From NCBI GenBank assembly GCA_029339505.1, contig JAQISU010000233.1:6061501-6125500 (forward strand): DNA of 64,000 nt, given 5' to 3'. Below are positions 1 to 12,338 of the stretch, piece by piece. Each line of letters opens with the position of its first letter. Positions within the stretch are counted from its first letter, which is position 1. Below the pieces are notes generated by a model. The model had not been told where the DNA came from and did no database searches. It worked only from the letters and a program-made list of their open reading frames with translations. Source of the DNA: Unio delphinus. Its lineage: Eukaryota > Mollusca > Bivalvia > Unionida > Unionidae. Made by a program: the position numbers and the translations under genes.

Positions 1-2639
1 GGATGCCACTCATTCTACATACACCTAATTCTAAAGGACGAGTTAGAAAATTACAAAATTATTTTACGTCAGCAAATCTTGGTTCAAGATGAAACATTTT
101 TACGATGTGTGTTGTGAGAGTTAGTGACTAAACAATTTTGCTATTGAACTAAAATAAAACCGATGCCGTTCAAAAAGTACAAGTATTACCTAACACTAAA
201 AAGGTCATAAAACGGGCTACCATGCCACGAACTTTATCAGTTGTGTTAAAACAGATTCCGTGGAAGGAAATCAGTGAGGGTATTCAAACTGTGGAGGATT
301 ACCAATACTTATTACGAGGTCTCAGTCCCATGAATTGGGTTCGACGTATGATGTGTGTCTTACTGACTTGCGTTCTGGTATTTCGTTTACCAGCCGATTC
401 ATTATAGACTCTTTACGAACAGTACATAGCACCAAATAAAACATGAAAGTGGTTGCTTTAAATGAGCACGACCGATTTATTATGTTCAACGCCGTGCGTT
501 TTCATCTGGTTACCTCTCGACCTGTACCGGGGGATAAAAAGGTTCGCCAACTTTTAGGTACTGAAGATTTGTAAAACGATGTGTATGTAGCTTGTGTCTT
601 CCTAAAGAGATGTGCGTGGTTGGAAAAGTTTGGGTTTTGAGGCTTGGACAAAAGAAGTGGCCACTTATCCCCAAGAGTTGTAATTATAAATTTAAACGTC
701 CAGTGTAAAAAAAAATACTTTAAAACCCGTGTTAGTGACAGTACCAGGAGAAGAACCCAGCAACGAGGACAACCACTTTTCAATCACGGAGTAGGTTTGC
801 TTCTGAAGGAGCAATTTGCTTCTGGAATACACAAAGGGGCAATTTCATCCCCTCCTGTTCCTCTATCAAAAGAGCCACTAGTTCCCATCAGTCCTCAGCA
901 CAACGGTTCATCAGGTTTGCCAACTTTAGGATTGGGCATATATGTCTAATTTTATTTTCTCCAAGGCATTTATATTAGTGTTTCTTCTCTGCTCGGCACG
1001 TTTTTAATCGTCTATTATTTGCAAAACTTAAACCGCAATGGGCAAGGCTCATGAAAATGGTTGCCTCAGCATCTACAACATGTTTTTTTTTTAATTCTTG
1101 TTATCATCAATCTATTTTAATAACTCATGTATTTTGGTTGCACTCTCAGTGCCACTCTGGGAAATATCTGGTTTGTTATTGTCAACGTTTTCCTCCATGT
1201 CTTGATATCTTTCAAACTTTAATCTTCCAGATTATTCTTTATCTGAGCATCAACTCGTTCTAGGTCTAAGTAGCCGTTAGTTGATTTACATAGTGCAGCA
1301 TCTGTTTAATATGTTTGTAGACCGAGCTGTAAAGGTCGAATCTCAATAGGACCAGAAAGCGTTATTACTCCAATCATTATACCCTTTGATCAACGCTAAT
1401 AGCTTGACATAGCAAACAGCATGAACTGCTTTAGCCATACATACAACATACTTTACTGTTGGGTCGTGGCAATCTATTACTTTTATATATGTTTCTCTGA
1501 TGTTAATCTTTACTATGTTAATTACATCTCTTACTAATTGTTGGAAATGTTAATTAAAAGTATATGAAACAAGATCAAGATGAAAAACATTTCAGACTAA
1601 TTTATGTAAATATATAGGTTGTAATACCAATCAGAATAATACTACTAATATCATTGTTTAATTGTTTCAGCTATGTAACGAAAGAGATTGTTTAATATGC
1701 CCATCACAAAATATATTATCTGTAGCTAAATTAATATTGCCCCATTTGTGTTCATTCTCTGTGGATTCGAAAATTAATTTTTTCCTCCATGAGTGAATCT
1801 ATTGTTTAATTTACTGAGTAGCTTATTTCTAAAGTAAAATTCCATTTTATACCAGTTTATCTATTGTGAATTGCCTGAAGGAAACTGAAATGATCAGGTT
1901 AACCAAACGTCTTCAATATCCATTTCTTGTAGTGGTCTAATTGTAAACTTCAGCATGATTTTTAAACATAATATGTACATCAGTATCCAACTGTAAGAAC
2001 ATAGCTTAATGTGGCATGATAAATTATGATGTTAATGGTTTTGTTTACTCTCGTAATCTCTTATTTATCTAGCAAATAAATTAGCAATATATGCATCATT
2101 TTATGTGTGACAAAAGTCTTGGCATATTTGCCACGTTTAAGTACATGGGCTATCAAGTAGTCATTTGTGAAATGACTAAATGAAAATGGAATGAGTATCT
2201 TTACAGTTTCTGCTGTATCCATGTTTATTGATGTATCTATTGACATCTTAAACAGCTTTTCGTTTAAACAAGGAAAGCTAGAATGTAAACATGAAAGCAG
2301 ATTCCAACACTTCATGGTAAATATAGCTGGTAGTGCTTTTTGAACCGTTCCACATGTAACATACAATAAAGACGGTTGTCTTCGGTGACATATTCGCGAA
2401 TGGACAACAAATTAAAGACAGTAGTAATAAAATGACATTTCTGTCTCATTTTACTACTAGTATTACAGCTCTAGTCTTAACTGGAAACGGATAGGGAGCC
2501 AGGGTACGGAACCTGTGTCAGCGTCGGTTACTCTGTAGCGACTAATGCAATAAAGAATGCCAGCTGGTTGTGGTATTCCCATCGACAACGACACGTCAGA
2601 GCGCAAGGATGAAACCAGTTGGGTCGTTAGTCTGTTTGA
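1..2639. other. No supported gene; unexplained AT-rich DNA
   Basis: Short open frames exist on both strands (for example 644-949 plus and 502-783 minus, overlapping each other), but none shows a recognisable domain. Roughly 200-950 is somewhat less AT-rich than its surroundings and could be an eroded mobile element; I cannot identify it. Confidence 0.4.
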
Positions 2640-2647
2640 TCGATTAT

Positions 2648-2946
2648 CAGCGGCGTCGCTAGGGTTGGTGTCACCCAGTGCGGTAAACTCATGGTGTCAC
2701 CTCCTCCAGACTTCCACCATGGATTTCTTCTTCTTCAAATAAGTCCACAGTATAAAAATGACAAGAACAAAAACAAATTAATTGAAGGTCAGAAGGTAAA
2801 AGTATTTAAGAACTGTAACAACGTTAACTTATAGATATTTTTACATTAAACTTACTTTATTTAAATTTTCCTTTTGGTGTCACCCCTCTGAGATGGTGTC
2901 ACCCGGTGCGGTCCGCACACCCCGTACCCCCCTAGCGACGCCACTG
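2648..2946. mobile_element. Non-autonomous hAT-type MITE
   Basis: A 299-bp element with terminal inverted repeats. The left end starts CAGCGGCGTCGCTAGGG and the reverse complement of the right end starts CAGTGGCGTCGCTAGGG. It is flanked by a perfect 8-bp direct repeat TCGATTAT at 2640-2647 and 2947-2954. An 8-bp duplication with CAG-starting termini is the hallmark of hAT transposons. Subterminal GGTGTCACCC motifs recur on both sides. It has no transposase frame, so it would need a transposase supplied from elsewhere. The ends and the duplication are seen directly; the superfamily is inferred. Confidence 0.88.
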
Positions 2947-3466
2947 TCGATTATTACTTACCAAAACATACCCCACACCACCCCTTGAAGGGGTGTTACA
3001 AATGAAAACATGAAAGTCAGCCACACATTTCATTTAAAGACATAGGACCTCAACGACAGTACTTGTGTATTGTTGTGTACTTTCAGATAGGGTACCTAAT
3101 AGCAATAGCAATTGCTTTTGGCTGAAACTAGGGACAACGGAACAGTGTGATAAAGAACTGTGTTGGTGTGATGTGGTATCCATGTTTTTCAGAGTGGAAT
3201 TGGATGTAAACTCTCGCAGGATATGAGATGTTGGTTTTTTTCGCCGATCATTGGATAACATAATATTTGTACCATAATAAGAAATAGTAAAATTAATAGA
3301 CAACAAGGTAAGGTGAAAGGTTAATAAGGTTCATTATAAATTACGAAAAGTATTCTGAGATATATGACTGATTGACTATAAGTAGTGAACGTAAAAGTGA
3401 AACTATAACTTATCATACATATTAGTTATATGCAATGCAAGGGGAATGTAGCCCAAAGTGGATATT

Positions 3467-3616
3467 ATGATGCGCTGGACGTTCTGCTGTCGCTTTGAGA
3501 AGATCCATCATCTAGAAGATCGATTCCGACTTCTAGAAAACAACACGCTTCCGGACCAGTTTCAGCTATTAAAACACCAGTTCAGGCCAGACGATTGCAG
3601 GTTAGAAGCTACATAA
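3467..3616 (+). CDS. Possible short coding exon, unknown product
   Basis: A 49-codon frame opens at two consecutive ATG codons and ends at TAA 3614-3616. Its composition is more protein-like than the flanks: mixed charged and aromatic residues, including the stretch LLENNTLPDQFQLLKHQF, and codons less AT-biased than the neighbourhood. A fair splice-donor match (GCAG|GTTAGA) lies at 3600/3601, so this could be the 3' end of an exon rather than a complete gene. I recognise no domain. It may equally be chance or a fragment of an old mobile element; only the open frame and the donor-like site are observed. Confidence 0.15.
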   Translation: MMRWTFCCRFEKIHHLEDRFRLLENNTLPDQFQLLKHQFRPDDCRLEAT

Positions 3617-3729
3617 CTACTTAATTAGTGGGAAATCAATTTACCACTCTTTGAAAATCTAGAAGGACAAAAAATATGGATTGTAAAAGATTACCGTGCA
3701 ATATTGATATGATCAAAACTGAAAATTAG

Positions 3730-3748
3730 GCATAGCATAATGCTATGC
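3730..3748. repeat. Perfect 19-nt palindrome
   Basis: GCATAGCAT, one A, then ATGCTATGC: a 9-bp perfect stem with a one-base centre. No mobile element boundary is evident around it, and its function is unknown. Confidence 0.7.
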
Positions 3749-5961
3749 TGACCAGGGTAAATTATATCTTAAAATGAACTTATGGAACTAAATTGTTTTA
3801 CGTTTAGCCTTTTGGTGACATCACATCAGAAGAAAGCTGTACAAGGCCTGCACAATGCCCACAATATAAAAGCTGAGCTAGCAGACAGCATTATAGTGAT
3901 GTGCTTTTCCACATTTTTCCACCACTGTACTGCGCATTGATTACATTGATATGTTGCTTGCCACAATGAAAACTATAAATGCAATGGATGAGTATAAAAT
4001 AACTGTAAAAAATATCTGACATCGATGTGTATCAGTACCACCCGTTTCGCGGCCGGAACTATATTTCCAACACTGAAGTGCATGGCAGCAAGATCCACTA
4101 ATAACGTGAAGATCAAGGATAACCGATTTACGTTAGAAACCTTGATCGGCCTAGATAGTTCCTCCTGCATTTTGGTAAACTTTACTTTTAAGGTATCGAA
4201 CTTACTGTAAGGGTTAGTGATGTTGACAAGTTTGAGCGACACATCCAAACATTCGCAGTTAGTAAATTAACTAGCTGTACATCACTGAGTTGTATAAAGC
4301 GAGACTTCATTTGCTAGTCTGGTTGTCGAGGTTAAATGTATCACTGGATAGAGCCTCAGCGGTCTGGTATACAAGAATAGCGACAATATAAACACAGCCT
4401 ATGTCTGCCGACGATTGATCCACGTCTTGAGTGGAGTCGACCTGTTGGAAGCCCACACTAAAGACTGCTGAGCTTATTTGGCAAAAGTCTGGCGCATGTC
4501 CATACCCGATCCAGGAAATAAAATTATAGAATTCCAGAACCGACGCTTCCAGATGAGCGTCCCTGACTCCCTTGTGTTGACATCATATATACGCCATATA
4601 TGTGGACTTAGAAACACTGAACCTGCCAGTGGAAGGCCATCGGGCGATCCAAATCACAGCTACATACAAATAATTTCTTACCAGGTCTCAATAAGATTTT
4701 GCTATACTGTATAGATAGTGTTCCTATAGTATGTGCAATTTCATATTTTCTATATTACCACACGTTAAAATATTTACATGATATAATTATGTTTGTCATG
4801 CTAGCTTGAATAAGTCGAACCATTTTATTGTAATAAGACACTATACTTGGTAGTTTTTGTTTCCTTTGCAATCTACGTATCGAAAATAAAGTTTTGACGC
4901 TGCTAATCCAAACATCCGTTATCAACTGGATTTGTCTTCTGCAAATCCTCTATTGACATCTTTTACCTTATAATTCTGAGAAGATTCCAATCTTTTAATT
5001 TTCTCCCTTGTTATGATATATTTGTATTTCTTTGTATTTTGCATTCATTTAATTTTTTCATTTCACTGAACTGTTTGTGTTACTTTTATAACTGGTGTTC
5101 CACTGATATTGACATTAGTGATACCTTGTAACACGTCTATCTGTGACAACACTTCTGTTCCCATACAAATTCTTAGCAAATATACGTTGTCTCTGAGAGT
5201 ATTCATTTTATAATAAATTCGTGGAATTTGTATACCGCCGCTTTGCAAATTGTTGCTTGTATCACGCTAAGTTTTGTGCAAGCATGTATGTTGTCTGAAT
5301 CATTTAATATCCTGTTGTGTTGTGAAGTAGTTGACTTGCACTACGTTATCATGCGTTTGATGTTCTACAAGTGGTCCATTACTGAAATATCACTAGGGGT
5401 AGAGTGTATTGATATTTTCACACAGTAGTACGAACGAGGCCAGCTCTGTGTTCACGCATATCTAAATTTGATAGTGATATAGGGTACATAACAAATGCCA
5501 TTTCTGAAATTGTGAATTTATCAGTGTGTAAATTTTATGTGGTTTGTTGTACTTAAAATATGAAATGTTTCACATCAAAGAAATGGCCGAAAACTTGAAT
5601 GTCAACTAAAGAGTCCGAGTCTTGGGTTTGAGATCCGTTAGCACCCTTCACGATGCCGAAATCATGATTCAAATAGTCACATGATATCAGTGGAAAAGTC
5701 ATGATGTTGTCGATAAATATAACTTATGACATCGTTTTCGACGTGTTATGAAGATAAAAAAACTAGACACGTCAAACTGTAATATTTTTTATGTAAATAA
5801 TATTTATTTAGAACATATGTAACTCGTGATACCATATAAAGGGACAATAATTACATTTCCATGTAATAATTACATGACGCATTTTCGTATATACAAGATT
5901 GGCATTCTGATAAATTAAACTTGTCTCTATAATCTGTCTCAATAGGTGTGAGATTCAGACA

Positions 5962-7152
5962 TGTAATACAAAACCCAGTCACGTATGCCAAGGCCTACAA
6001 TCTGTAATACAAAACCCAGACGCGTATGTCAAGGCCTACAATCTGTAATAGAAAACCCAGACACGTTTGCCAAGGCCTACAATCTGTAATGCAAAACACA
6101 GACACGTATGCCAAGGCGTACAATATGTAATAACAAACCCAGTCATGTATGCTAAGATCTACAATCTGTAATATAAAACACAGATATATATTCCAAGGCT
6201 AACAATATGTAATGAAACAAACATGTATTCCAAGGCCCGCAATATGTAATAACAAACCTAGTCATGTATGCTAAGATCTACAATCTGTAATATAAAACAC
6301 AGATATATATTCCAATACTAACAATATGTAATAAAACAAACATGTATTCCGAGGCCCGCAATATGTAATAACAAACCAATACATGTATGCTAAGACCTAC
6401 AATCTGTAATATAAAACCCAGATATATATTCCAAAGCCAATAATATGTAATAAAACAAACATGTAATCCAAGGCCCGCAATATGTAATAACAAACCAAGA
6501 CATGAATGCTAAGATCTACAATATGTAATATAAAACCCAGATATATATTCCAAGGCCAACACTATGTAATAAAACAAACATGTAATCCAAGGCCCGCAAT
6601 ATGTAATAACAAACCCAGTCATGTATGCTAAGACGTACAATCTGTAATATAAAACCCAGATATATATTCCAAGGCTAACAATATGTAATGAAACAAACAT
6701 GTATTCCAAGGCCCGCAATATGTAATAACAAACCCAGTCATATATGCTAAGATCTAAAATCTGTAATATAAAACCCAGACACGTATGCCAAGGCGTACAA
6801 TCTGTAATACAAAATCCAGACACATATGCCAAGGCGTACAATATGTAATAACAAACCCAGTCATGTATGCTAAGATCTACAATCTGTAATATAAAACACA
6901 GATATATATTCCAAGGCTAACAATATGTAATAAAACAAACATGTATTCCATGACCCACAATATGTAATAAAACAAACATATTCCAAGGCCCGCAATATGT
7001 AATAAAACATTCCAAAGCCCGCAATATGTAATAACAAACCAAGACATGTATGCCAAGGTTTACAATCTGTGATATCAAACCCAAATGTGTTGGACTGAGA
7101 ATAGATTATGTAAACCTAGACATGTAGGCCGTTTCCTACAATCTGTAATATC
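5962..7152. repeat. Minisatellite, about 41-bp unit
   Basis: About 29 imperfect head-to-tail copies of a 38-41-bp unit resembling TGTAATACAAAACCCAGACA followed by CGTATGCCAAGGCCTACAATC. At least two unit types alternate: one with ATATATATTCCAAGGC in the middle, and a shorter one with AACAAACATGTATTCCAAGG. The alternation suggests growth by duplicating multi-unit blocks. Frames on the minus strand (6278-6493, 6509-6841) are by-products of the array. Confidence 0.92.
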
Positions 7153-8157
7153 AACCTGTTCAAATATTGTTTCAAAATATATCTGATACTTATAGTGTTA
7201 GAATTGGCTTTTGTTTCTCGGGAAAGTTAATCTATCATCAATCGCACTCCTCCGTAATTGTTTTCCGTTATATTTTTTTTTACAAATGGCAAGTATTTTT
7301 GCTTGGTATATTTTACAAAAACGTGTTTGTGGGTGGGTGGTATGGAATTCGAGTTCTTATAAATGCATTTTTGGGTGAGAAACAAAATAATACCCATATT
7401 CTGTGAACACTACGTCCACCACTGTATGTTTTTCTTTTTTATCGATTGTATCTAATAAAGAGTATACACCATTTTTAACGGTTCGTTAGTTATTTTTCAT
7501 TTGTCTGCACATACATGTTTCTGTTCCTCTGCATGCTGTATTAAATTTAGTTTAGAAGTAAGATAATACAGAACTATCAATTCTGGATATCTGCCCTTTA
7601 TCTGACGTGTATCGCATTGCGACTTTACCTCGTCATGAACTCTTCAAAACGGTGCTCGCTGTCCGATTTGACACAACGTATCTTCTACTTTAACAATTCT
7701 AAATCAGCAAACTCCACTAAAGAACCTCTCGAACTACAAAGATTTTCTCTTGTCTGCTCCCCATGTTGTGCCCTGTAGGTACCAAATTATACTAGATAAG
7801 AGCTAAGATTTTCTAAACACATTCTTCCCTCTTGACCCTTGTCTGCAAATAGTAATTACCATATTCTCTTACTAAAGGCTGAGCATTAAATATCAGACAA
7901 AATAGTGCGGTGTCATTTCAGCGTGGAATATAAAGTCTGAAAACAGTACATGTTTTCCTTCAAATCAACATTTCACTCTCTTAAAATGTTATATCATTTT
8001 TCATATTTGCCGAATATTTTCTTATTCCGTTTGCAATGTGAATGACATACGTAATGTTTGATGTGAAAGTATCATGCCTAAAGCAATTGGATATACCAGT
8101 TGTGTTGGTATGTCAAACTGTAATCCGAACGTGGCACATTAATATACCTATATAAGT
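7153..8157. other. No supported gene
   Basis: AT-rich DNA with T-rich tracts; no coding signal, RNA gene or repeat that I can define. Confidence 0.4.
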
Positions 8158-8308
8158 ATTGATATCAGTAAGTATTGTTTGTTACATATTTAAGAATTAT
8201 TTGTTTTGTATAAGTACTGTTGTTTTACATATACAGGCATTGTTTGCTACATATATAAATATTGTTGATCCATATATAATTATTGTTGATACATATATAA
8301 TTATTGTT

Positions 8309-8397
<89 letters not shown>

Positions 8398-8465
8398 TAC
8401 TGTTGTTACATATACATGCATTGTTTGGTACATATACAATTATTGTTGATACATATATACGTATT
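8158..8465. repeat. Imperfect TATTGTTGATACATATA-type repeats flanking (TA)n
   Basis: Roughly 25-35-bp imperfect units of the form TATTGTTGATACATATATAA lie on both sides of a pure (TA)n run at 8314-8395. The TA run probably expanded inside one of these TA-containing units. All open frames here (poly Tyr-Ile) come from the repeat. Confidence 0.8.
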
Positions 8466-8648
8466 GGTTCTTTCATTATGTTTTATTTCAGTTGTAGGCT
8501 GTCGATTTTATACTCTATAAATCAGCAATGAATTTCCACATATTTTCATTAGCGACATAAGATAATAAAAGGAAAACTATGAATAATAATCTCTGTCTTC
8601 TTCATACTAATTAAACATGGTACACAGTTTTATAAAAAAAAAAAATCA

Positions 8649-8689
8649 TCTCTCTCTCTCTCTCTGTCTCTTTCTCTCTCTCTCTCTCT
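8649..8689. repeat. (TC)n microsatellite
   Basis: About 41 bp of TC repeats with a few interruptions, preceded by an A-run. Confidence 0.9.
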
Positions 8690-9353
8690 AGAAACATTTT
8701 CTTCGGAATACTGCACGTCCTCTCAAAACAACTAAAGCTCTATTGCACAGAAATCACGTGCGTTTTATTGTGTTGATGCTGGCTTGGAGATTAGGTTTAT
8801 GTAATATTGCAGAGACATGTAATTAGCGCCAAACTCACTGATGAACTCCCGGGTGGTGTATCAGTGCTTATCTATTCGAAATTAATACATTGTATGGACC
8901 TGATAAAACATTCTTTATAAGCATAAACTATCAAAATCGTTAACTTTCAGACGTCGGGAGCTTAATGTTAGATGTTTTTTTTTTTCTTTAACAACACGCT
9001 GAATAGGCAATTTGTTTTTGGAAAACGTTGTTTGAAATAATTGCAGAAAGCTCGTTCCTAACATAAATTTATATATCCAGAAACGGAAAACCTCTAATAA
9101 GTATGTCAAAATGAATACTTTTACAGACTGTTGAAAGTATTTGTGCGGCTAATTTTCTCTTCCTCTTTTTAATTATCAAAGGTTGTGGGTCGAATTGTCA
9201 AATTTCTTGTTAGCAATATTGCCTTGACGTGCCTACAACGAGACCTGGCTATATTTGAATAAAAATAAACTTAAAGCTTCATTTTCTGGCCTAGATAAAC
9301 GGAAATTACATAAATAATTATATATTACCCCATTTTGTAACTGCCGATATTTC
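8690..9353. other. No supported gene
   Basis: Ordinary AT-rich sequence; nothing recognised. Confidence 0.4.
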
Positions 9354-9362
9354 CAATTGAAA

Positions 9363-9594
9363 TGGGAGGCTCGACTCGCCGAGTGGTCTAAAGCGCTCAC
9401 CGTTAAGGATCATCACCTCTGCTTGGGTTCGAGTCTTGTGATCGGCCAATGTGGGTATGTGAGAAAGCTTGAAAGTAGCATCTCGTGGGTCGATTGTCCT
9501 TTCCTGGGGGTTTCCGGATTCTTCCTCCAATAGTTATACTGGCCGCCATGTACAGCCTAGCGTGTGCTAAAAATGGCGTTAAACCCTAAAACAA
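9363..9594 (+). mobile_element. tRNA-derived SINE, family 1
   Basis: A 232-bp short interspersed element. The 5' head is tRNA-like: an A-box region CGCCGAGTGGTCTAAAGCGC (9379-9398) as in leucine or serine tRNAs, and a B-box GGGTTCGAGTC near 9424-9434, forming an internal RNA polymerase III promoter. The body contains GGGGGTTTCCGGATTCTTCC and ACTGGCCGCCATGTA, and the tail reads GGCGTTAAACCCTAAAACAA, resembling the conserved 3' domain of molluscan SINEs. It is flanked by a 9-bp duplication CAATTGAAA (9354-9362 and 9595-9603), as expected for LINE-assisted insertion. It encodes no protein. Confidence 0.85.
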
Positions 9595-9603
9595 CAATTG
9601 AAA

Positions 9604-12016
9604 AGTTTTATGTCATTATTGTTTGAAATCAAATGTTGATGAACATTATATAAACAAACATAATACCACGTTATTAATGCAAATGAAATGTAACTTTCGA
9701 ACGTTTGAGTTTAACTTGACCGACACAATTCGAGATTTCGTTTTCAGTCCATTTAATAATTTCGATTGGAACTATACTCTAATTTATTGCCAATTATCAA
9801 CGGAAAGATACAAAATTAAAATCGTAAATATTTTTTTCCCTTACCAAATCTGTTTTAAAGACAGCACAAGACTCAAACATTTCAAGAACCAAAAGCATAC
9901 AGAAAAGGCAAAGAATAAACAAGTAAATAAATTTTAAAAATTTTTGTATGGCATTTACATCAGGATTCTTCCTTTCTTCTTATCTTTATAATACTATGAT
10001 TGGTTAATAATATAAGTTATGTTTTAGGAACAATAATCTTTAGAGAACACTCTTTACTAAAATTAGCATCTGACTCTTTGATGCGGAATCGAAAGCATAT
10101 GCTTCAAACACATGCAGGTCCAGAAAATGCCACGGATCATATAAGTTCCTTAACACAAAAGCTGACATCAAGGTTTCATCTATACCAATAAATATAGGTT
10201 TGATCATGAGCACTCGAAACGTTTAAGTTATTGAAGTTTTAATATCATGGTGTTGGCATAGGTTTACTATGGGAACTGAATTAGTACCGTGACTCCTTCC
10301 AAGTTACAGTTAAGTGGTTTGTGATGGCTGGTAGAGTGCTGTTGATTACTCCCTGGGGAATGGTTCTGCCTGTAATGATTAGTTCGTGTTAGTGTCTTTT
10401 CCGTCTGAGGTGTGACTACTCATAGTCAGTTATAGAGTTATAGGTTTTTCGAGCATTATTAGTTAAAATAATATATGAATAGGATAGCTGATATAGGATT
10501 ATGTTTGTTATCATCTCATTCTAGGGCTATCAATGTGGTATTGAAGGTTAGGGTTATAATTTGGATTGGTTTTGGTTTGGTGTGTGTGGGTCTGTGGTTT
10601 TAATGTGAATATACGGTAAAATGTGTGTTCATTGCGTAGATACTCATGTGCGGTTTGTTAGGTTCTTAATTTCCATTGTTCATTGTGGTCAATAATTTTC
10701 GTGGAAGATGCATATGCTAGTTTGCGGTCAATGTCTGGTGGCTCGTTAAGCCCATAATGCTAGTTTCCCACTTTCCTTTCGTGAAGTTTTGTGTTCTGCG
10801 TGGATTTCGTCGTTTATATATTTGGATGCTGACGGAGTGCACTTGAGCAATGATGACACTTCCTTAGTTTTGCACCAGGACAGTGGCACGAGTGAGGCGA
10901 TATTTGGATGTTTCTGAGGCTGCGTCAAAAACACGATTTATCAAATTGTACGCTCTCTCTTTGGGGATGAATGTTGTGTATTGAAAGAGCAATACATTAG
11001 ATAACAAGGAGTTTGCTCCATGTTTTTAGACTTTAACCCTGTTCGGCTCGATGATAATGAGGGTAACACGTGGTTTGGTGCGTGTAAATGTGGCTGGCTC
11101 ACAGGAAAAGTGTTTGCGCCCAGTGGCAAAGCTCTAGGATCAAAGTTTCTACCGAATGTTCCAGCAAATGTTTGCTCATACAATATCGTTTAATTTTGTC
11201 GTCCTTATATAAAAGAAAGCTGTTACGATTATTAGCAAACAGAGCAATCCATCTTCGCACCACTTCTAGTATGGACTGTATAGAATCATACAGTTCAATT
11301 ACGTAAAATTGGACGAATGCTTCTAGACATGTCGACTGGTGAGAAAGTCTCACGCCAATTATTACTTGGTTATTTCGTGTTTCCGCCGGAAACAAACGGC
11401 TGATTATATCGCAATGAGAAGCGTGCTGTTTTAAATGCCTCCTTTGAATATCATCCCGCCGGTCTTGAGTAATACGTTGACCTGATTGGCACATAATGGT
11501 TCTTTTATTTCCAAAAATAAAAACTACCTATCAATCAGTTAATCTGCTGAATGTATACATTTATATAATGAGTTATTATTGTTTATCCCTACTCGTTAAT
11601 GCTCGCTTGTCAGGATGGTAGTATTCGAAATATACCATAAGTGAAACCTGGAGATTGAACACTCTTGATATAGCATGACCTCTCAATACTACCACGGTAC
11701 AACGCCACCTAAGCATCTACACCTGCATTCGTAAACTTGCAATTAATAGCTTTTATCATCGTGATTTAAATGTTGCCGAAATGTTACATTAACGTTTGAA
11801 CATGCCTGCTTTACGATTTATGTTATAAGGTTTCAGTTCCAACGTCTTGTCGTGCAGTTTTTGTAATATAAAAATATTATACCATGCTAAAATAACGTAC
11901 TAAGACTGATCTTTCATCATTAATATCAATAGTATTACCTTATATGTCAGTGGGCTTCCAGCTGGTACGATATTCGTTCATATTAAGCACGGCATGGTTT
12001 CGGGACACATTACGCC
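9604..12016. other. No supported gene; eroded repeats
   Basis: Contains one member of a dispersed repeat pair (10226-10310). The 10.7-11.5 kb part is less AT-rich and holds overlapping frames on both strands (11099-11494 minus is longest), but no domain is recognisable. It may be an eroded transposable element. Confidence 0.35.
10226..10310. repeat. Dispersed repeat copy (pair with 30275-30357)
   Basis: About 85 bp clearly resembling 30275-30357 in the same orientation; shared blocks include TTTTAATAT, ATGGTGTT, TTTACTATGG and CTGAATTAGTA. Identity fades on both sides. It is probably an old, unidentified interspersed repeat. Confidence 0.65.
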
Positions 12017-12026
12017 TAAACATTTG

Positions 12027-12328
12027 TATGTATGTGTGTGTGTGATTTCAGTCCAATCACTACGATGTCTGCATTGGGGAAGTTTATAGTGATGTCTAGC
12101 ACTGGGGCATCATGTCGCACACATATAGTATCATATCCCACCCAGTCGCATTATCCTGACATCAAGCCGACCAGACTTAACATTAACTTCTTAATACTAC
12201 TGAGCGCCAAGCGAGGCAGCTGCTAGTACCATTTTTGTAAGTCTTTAGGATGATTCGACCGGGTATCGAACCCACGACATCCCACATCCGAGGCGGACGC
12301 TTTAACCACTAGGCCACCGGAGCGGTTA
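12027..12328 (-). mobile_element. tRNA-derived SINE, family 2
   Basis: About 302 bp on the minus strand. The head (about 12255-12328) has an A-box region GGTGGCCTAGTGGTTAAAGC and a B-box GGGTTCGATACC, so it reads like a tRNA and should act as a polymerase III promoter. The body, with GCCTCGCTTGGCGCTCAG and GACTGGGTGGGATATGATAC, differs from the SINE at 9.36 kb. The tail is ACACACACATACATAC-like. A near-perfect 10-bp duplication flanks it: TAAACATTTG (12017-12026) and TAAACAATTG (12329-12338). The tRNA portion alone could be mistaken for a tRNA gene, but the long body and direct repeats show a SINE. Confidence 0.83.
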
Positions 12329-12338
12329 TAAACAATTG

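Larger units (their letters stand above)
2955..5961. other. No supported gene apart from one possible short exon
   Basis: Apart from the small open frame at 3467-3616 and a hairpin at 3730-3748, I see only AT-rich DNA with short overlapping frames on both strands, such as 3973-4248 minus against 4025-4210 plus. None matches a family I recognise. Confidence 0.4.

Noticed and set aside
5962..7152. Regular repeats resembling a CRISPR array
   Set aside because: Units are directly adjacent with no unique spacers and the genome is clearly eukaryotic.
8159..8520. Overlapping poly Tyr-Ile open frames on both strands
   Set aside because: Created entirely by (TA)n; the same artefact occurs at 16.8, 22.5, 26.8 and 36.3 kb.
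11099..11494. 131-codon minus-strand frame as a host gene
   Set aside because: No recognisable domain and overlapped by plus-strand frames; not distinguishable from chance.
12255..12328. tRNA gene on the minus strand
   Set aside because: A and B boxes are present but the sequence continues into a SINE body with flanking direct repeats.
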